Source: Geodermatophilus africanus (GTDB lineage Bacteria; Actinomycetota; Actinomycetes; Mycobacteriales; Geodermatophilaceae). From it: a stretch of DNA of 64,000 nt. Positions within the stretch are counted from its first letter, which is position 1, and the number at the start of each line of letters is the position of its first letter. This document shows positions 61,055 through 64,000 of the stretch, piece after piece. The stretch covers positions 1-64,000 of the forward strand of contig NZ_FNOT01000009.1 in NCBI RefSeq assembly GCF_900107105.1, written 5' to 3'. The translations under genes were made by a program, and so were the position numbers. The notes under the pieces are model-generated. The model saw only the letters and a program-made list of their open reading frames with translations. It was not told the DNA's origin and did no database searches.

Positions 61055-62002
61055 GTGGACGAGGACGGGACGGCCGAACCTGAGCCCGCTGGGCCGTGGG
61101 TCGCCGTCTCCCGAGCCGCGGTGCCCGACGCCGGCTGGGAACGCGAGGTCGCCGGCGTCCGCGTCAGTGGGGGAGCGGCACTGTCGCCGGAGCCGGCCAC
61201 AGCGCGTCGCTCGACCGGCACCAGCGCCGGGGCGTCCGCGGTCGCAGAGCTGTCCGCCTGGATCAGGGCCGGGGACCCGGCGGTGCTGCGGCTGGTCGCG
61301 GTCGACGAGCTGGCCGTCGGGGTGCTGGTGGGTGCGCTGGAGGTCCTGCCGGTGTCGGTCCGCGTGGTTGTCGTCGACGGGACGCGGTTCGCCGTCGACG
61401 ATCCGACCGGACGGGCCTGCTGGCGGCTGGTGCTGGCGGGTCTGGCCGCGCACGTGCAATCCCGGATGAGTGCCAGGGCTCCGGACGGGAGCTCCCCGGC
61501 CCGCGCCGAGGCGAACACGTCGGCGACCTCGATCGCCACGCCGGCCGGGTCGGCGGGGAGCCAGGTCAGGTGGCCCGGGCACCGGCAGCTCTCCGACCGC
61601 GACCTGGAGGAAGGGCGCCGGGACCGCGCAGCGGGCATGGCGTCAGCGGCCATCGTCGCCACCGCCCCTGGCCTCGGCTCCGCTGGCGCCGGCGATCCCG
61701 GTGCCGGTGCGCCCGCCACCGGTGTCCCCGGTACCGCGGCCCTGGGCGCCGGTGACGGCGGCCATCAGGGCGGCCAGCACCCGGACCAGATCGCTCAGGA
61801 GGGCGACGTCGAGCGGGATGCCGCTGGTGCCGCCCGCGGCGCCGCAGTGCGGGCAGACGTGGCCGGAGTCGATGAGGGCATTCGCCCGGGGATCGGGGGG
61901 CGTTTGCCCGCCGTCGGCGCCGCCGACGGGGGTCGAAGTGCCGTCGCGGTACCGGTGTCGCCGGGCAAAGGCCCCGGCAAGGGTGTCCGAGGGGGGACTT
62001 GA
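61055..62002 (+). CDS. resolvase-like protein without catalytic residues
   Basis: GTG 61055 has a GAAGGGGT site. Of 315 residues, the first 155 follow the resolvase plan: PWVAVSRAAVPDAGWEREVA at the N-terminus, AVAELSAWIRAGDPAVLRLV, AVDELAVGVLVGALEVLPVS, then VVVVDGTRFAVDDPTGRACW and RLVLAGLAAHVQSRM, as in 'RP.L..L...R.GD..VV..LDRL....G.L.L..LA..E'. The Ser and the RxxR of active enzymes are missing. Residues 200-316 are Gly/Ala-rich and low-complexity. The frame runs into the tRNA 3' end. It is divergent from the large recombinase; together they may form a two-part recombinase. Confidence 0.5.
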   Translation: MDEDGTAEPEPAGPWVAVSRAAVPDAGWEREVAGVRVSGGAALSPEPATARRSTGTSAGASAVAELSAWIRAGDPAVLRLVAVDELAVGVLVGALEVLPVSVRVVVVDGTRFAVDDPTGRACWRLVLAGLAAHVQSRMSARAPDGSSPARAEANTSATSIATPAGSAGSQVRWPGHRQLSDRDLEEGRRDRAAGMASAAIVATAPGLGSAGAGDPGAGAPATGVPGTAALGAGDGGHQGGQHPDQIAQEGDVERDAAGAARGAAVRADVAGVDEGIRPGIGGRLPAVGAADGGRSAVAVPVSPGKGPGKGVRGGT

Positions 62003-62068
62003 ACCCCCACGCCCGATAAAGGGCACTAGCACCTCAAGCTAGCGCGTCTGCCATTCCGCCACCCGGAC
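61984..62068 (-). tRNA. tRNA-Leu (anticodon GAG), putative attR
   Basis: Read on the minus strand from 62068, the acceptor 5' arm is GTCCGGG, then TG at 8-9, a D-arm, and the anticodon stem CTAGC with loop TTGAGGT and GCTAG, giving anticodon GAG. A long variable arm (GCCCTTTATCGGGC) follows, as in class II leucine tRNAs, then the T-arm with GTTCAAGTC. The 3' acceptor strand pairs with one G-U and the discriminator is A; CCA is not encoded. The 3' end faces the defence island, and its last 15 bases recur at 18121, so this is the probable integration site. Confidence 0.93.
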
Positions 62069-62154
62069 AGGTGAGCCGCTCTCGCGAGCGCCGGGAGCCA
62101 GCATAACCGAGCCTCGGCCGGGGTCTGCAGACCCCCGGTGGCACGATCGTCGGC

Positions 62155-63483
62155 ATGTCCGAGCCCACTCCCGCCCTCCTCGCCCGAGCCCAAGACGAGG
62201 TCGCGGAGCTGCTGTCCGACCTCATCCGCATCGACACCACCAACACCGGGGACACCGCGAGCGGCAAGGGCGAGCGGGCGGCGGCCGAGTGGGTGGCCGG
62301 CAAGCTCGACGAGGTCGGGATCAGCAGCGTCGTCCACGAGTCCGAGCGGGGGAGAGCGAGCCTGGTCGCCCGCATCGAGGGCAGGGACCGGTCGAGGCCC
62401 GCCCTGCTCGTCCACGGCCACCTGGACGTCGTTCCCGCCGACCCGGCCGAGTGGAGCGTGCACCCGTTCTCGGGCGAGGAGCGCGACGGCTACGTCTGGG
62501 GCCGCGGTGCGGTCGACATGAAGGACATGGACGCGATGACCCTCGCGCTCGTCCGCGACTGGGCGCGCACCGGCGTGCAGCCGCCGCGGGACGTCGTCCT
62601 GGCCTTCGTCGCCGACGAGGAGGCCGGCGGGAAGCTCGGCGCCCGCTACCTCGTCGAGGAGCACCCCGACCTGTTCGAGGGCTGCACGGAGGCGATCAGC
62701 GAGGTCGGCGGCTTCTCCATCACCGTCCGCGACGACCTGCGCCTCTACCTCGTCCAGACCGCCGAGAAGGGCCTGGCCTGGATGCGGCTGACCGCCGGCG
62801 GCAAGCCCGGGCACGGCTCCTTCGTGCACGACGACAACGCCGTCACCCGGCTCTGTCAGGCCGTCGCCCGCCTCGGCTCGGCCCGGCTGCCCACCACGCT
62901 CACCCCGCCGATGCGCGCGTTCCTCGCCGCCGTCGAGGACGCCTACGGCATCGAGATCGACCCCGACGAGCCCGAGCAGGCCCTGGCCCGGCTGGGCAGC
63001 ATCAGCCGGATGATCGGCGCGGCCCTGCGCAACACGGTCAACCCGACCATGCTCGAGGCCGGCTACAAGGCCAACGTCATCCCCGGCACCGCCGGCGCGA
63101 CCGTCGACGGCCGCTTCCTCTTCGGGCAGGAGGAGGAGTTCGAGCGGCAGCTGGCGGGCCTGATCGGCGAGGGCGTGCAACGCGAGTGGCTGGTGCACGA
63201 CCAGGCCGTGGAGACGACGTTCGACGGCCCGCTGGTCGACGCGATGGTCGCCGCGCTCAAGGCCGAGGACGACGGCGCCCGGCCGGTGCCGTTCACCATG
63301 AGCGGCGGCACCGACGCCAAGAGCTTCGAGCGGCTGGGCATGCGCTGCTTCGGTTTCTCCCCGCTGCGGCTGCCGCCGGACCTGGACTTCGCCTCGCTGT
63401 TCCACGGCATCGACGAGCGGGTGCCGGTCGAGTCGCTGCGCTTCGGCGTCCGGGTGCTCGACCGGTTCCTGCGCGCCTGCTGA
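62155..63483 (+). CDS. M20/M25/M40-family metallopeptidase
   Basis: A 442-residue metallopeptidase. Metal ligands are visible: LLVHGHLDVVPADP (first His, catalytic Asp) near residue 87, WGRGAVDMKDMDA near 115, VVLAFVADEEAGGKLGAR near 150 (bridging Glu pair), and a C-terminal FTMSGGTDAKSFERLG near 380 with the last ligand near FHGID at 418. The middle 190-330 is the dimerisation lid domain, with GLAWMRLTAGGKPGHGS at its start. These enzymes hydrolyse peptides or N-acyl amino acids in the cytoplasm. It starts 86 bases from the tRNA on the opposite strand and marks the return of housekeeping genes. Confidence 0.95.
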   Translation: MSEPTPALLARAQDEVAELLSDLIRIDTTNTGDTASGKGERAAAEWVAGKLDEVGISSVVHESERGRASLVARIEGRDRSRPALLVHGHLDVVPADPAEWSVHPFSGEERDGYVWGRGAVDMKDMDAMTLALVRDWARTGVQPPRDVVLAFVADEEAGGKLGARYLVEEHPDLFEGCTEAISEVGGFSITVRDDLRLYLVQTAEKGLAWMRLTAGGKPGHGSFVHDDNAVTRLCQAVARLGSARLPTTLTPPMRAFLAAVEDAYGIEIDPDEPEQALARLGSISRMIGAALRNTVNPTMLEAGYKANVIPGTAGATVDGRFLFGQEEEFERQLAGLIGEGVQREWLVHDQAVETTFDGPLVDAMVAALKAEDDGARPVPFTMSGGTDAKSFERLGMRCFGFSPLRLPPDLDFASLFHGIDERVPVESLRFGVRVLDRFLRAC

Positions 63484-63489
63484 GCGCCT

Positions 63490-63574
63490 CCCCCCGACGA
63501 TCACGATGCTGCGGTGGCGACGCTCCGAGGGGCGGCGGCGTGTCGCCACCGCGGGTCCATGATCGTCCGGGGGG
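63490..63574. repeat. long imperfect hairpin after the peptidase gene
   Basis: CCCCCCGACGATCA pairs with TGATCGTCCGGGGGG, and GCGGTGGCGAC with GTCGCCACCGC, enclosing a 20-base loop. It begins 7 bases after the peptidase stop (63483). It may act as a terminator or be a dispersed palindromic repeat. Confidence 0.65.
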
Positions 63575-63622
63575 CCGGGACGGGGCCTCGAAGGACCCGC
63601 ACCCGCGTGGTGTGATGCCACA

Positions 63623-64000
63623 GTGACCGCTCCCACACCCCGTCCCGGTTCCGTCGCACTCGTCACCGGGGGGACCGGCGGCTTCGGCCGGGCCCTCGCC
63701 GCGAAGCTGGGGGAGCGCGGGGTGACCGTCGTCCTCGCCGACCTCGACAGCGAGCGGGCGCGGGCCACGGCCGCCGACCTGGGCGCGGAGTTCGAGGTCC
63801 TCGACGTCACCGACCGGGCGGCCAACGTCGCCGTCGTCGAGCGCATCGAGGCCCGGCACGGCCGGCTCGACGCCGCCTACCTCAACGCCGGCATTTCCGC
63901 GGCGGAGTCCGACGACGAGGTCGACCTCGACGAGTTCCTGCACGTGGTGGACGTCGACCTGTTCGGCGTGGTCTACGGCACCCTCGCCGCCCGCCCGGCC
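63623..64000 (+). CDS. SDR-family oxidoreductase, 5' part only
   Basis: GTG 63623 begins a classical short-chain dehydrogenase that runs off the window edge after 126 codons. VALVTGGTGGFGRALAAKL is the TGxxxGxG cofactor motif, VVLADLDSERAR gives the acidic residue after strand 2 that points to NAD(H), FEVLDVTDRA is the strand-3 DVT motif, and YLNAGISAAE is the NAG motif near 92. The catalytic Ser-Tyr-Lys part is beyond the window. Substrate unknown. Confidence 0.9.
   Translation, partial: MTAPTPRPGSVALVTGGTGGFGRALAAKLGERGVTVVLADLDSERARATAADLGAEFEVLDVTDRAANVAVVERIEARHGRLDAAYLNAGISAAESDDEVDLDEFLHVVDVDLFGVVYGTLAARPA

Noticed and set aside
18121..61997. The island as a prophage
   Set aside because: No capsid, terminase, portal, tail or lysis genes could be recognised; cargo is defence-type.
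61643..62032. Minus-strand open frame with HVCPHCGAAGG
   Set aside because: It would have to start inside the tRNA gene, there is no in-frame ATG or GTG after it, and the plus-strand frame has a ribosome site and resolvase-like sequence.
62026..63846. A 606-codon open frame on the minus strand
   Set aside because: Antisense to the well-supported M20 peptidase and starts of flanking genes; its translation is low-complexity.

Overview
The window comes from a very GC-rich chromosome with GTG starts, 4-bp ATGA/GTGA gene overlaps and dense coding. Together with the families seen (DUF1996 secreted protein, LuxR/HisKA_3 two-component pair, Wadjet genes, actinobacterial-style integrases), this points to an actinobacterium, probably Geodermatophilaceae (Blastococcus/Geodermatophilus/Modestobacter type). 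That placement is inference; no marker gene fixes the genus.

1-4.7 kb is a decayed zone: a frameshifted GNAT acetyltransferase, an SDR remnant, pieces of IS3-type and IS4-type transposases, a broken PASTA-domain gene and the N-terminus of an old tyrosine integrase. Two intact secreted proteins sit among them. 4.7-18.0 kb is ordinary chromosome: an ABC-2 exporter, a methyltransferase, a membrane protein, a histidine kinase/response regulator pair, two SDR epimerases, a CPBP protease, a patatin lipase coupled to a PlsC-like acyltransferase, and a DUF1905 protein. Short dispersed repeats lie at 10.1, 10.5 and 15.1 kb.

18.1-62.0 kb looks like one integrated element of about 44 kb in the 3' end of a tRNA-Leu(GAG) gene (61984-62068, minus strand). 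A 15-bp copy of the tRNA 3' end lies at 18121. The left end (18.2-22.6 kb) is a minus-strand recombination module with two related tyrosine recombinases, a degenerate LAGLIDADG-like protein and an XRE regulator. The right end (58.2-62.0 kb) has two divergent serine-recombinase-like genes. A nearly identical palindrome sits just upstream of the left recombinase gene (22602-22624) and between the two right-end genes (60983-61004), suggesting one regulator for both ends.

The interior is almost wholly defence-type cargo. It holds an HTH gene plus a sigma-region-4-like fusion; a small protein with a ParB-type N-terminal motif and a palindromic operator; an HNH/SF2-helicase fusion; a four-gene Wadjet-like operon (jetABCD: kleisin, KITE, SMC ATPase, TOPRIM nuclease) with 4-bp overlaps throughout; a frameshifted Abi_C gene; a HEPN/CBS-like gene divergent from a seven-repeat zinc-ribbon nuclease; a ScoMcrA-like HNH endonuclease; a stand-alone PD-(D/E)XK protein; a membrane XRE regulator with tandem 10-bp operator repeats; a STAND NTPase with a C-terminal nuclease; a SIR2 protein; a helicase-nuclease; and a NACHT protein with an N-terminal nuclease and C-terminal zinc ribbon. 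No phage structural, conjugation or replication genes were recognised. To the right, housekeeping genes resume with an M20 peptidase and the start of an SDR dehydrogenase.
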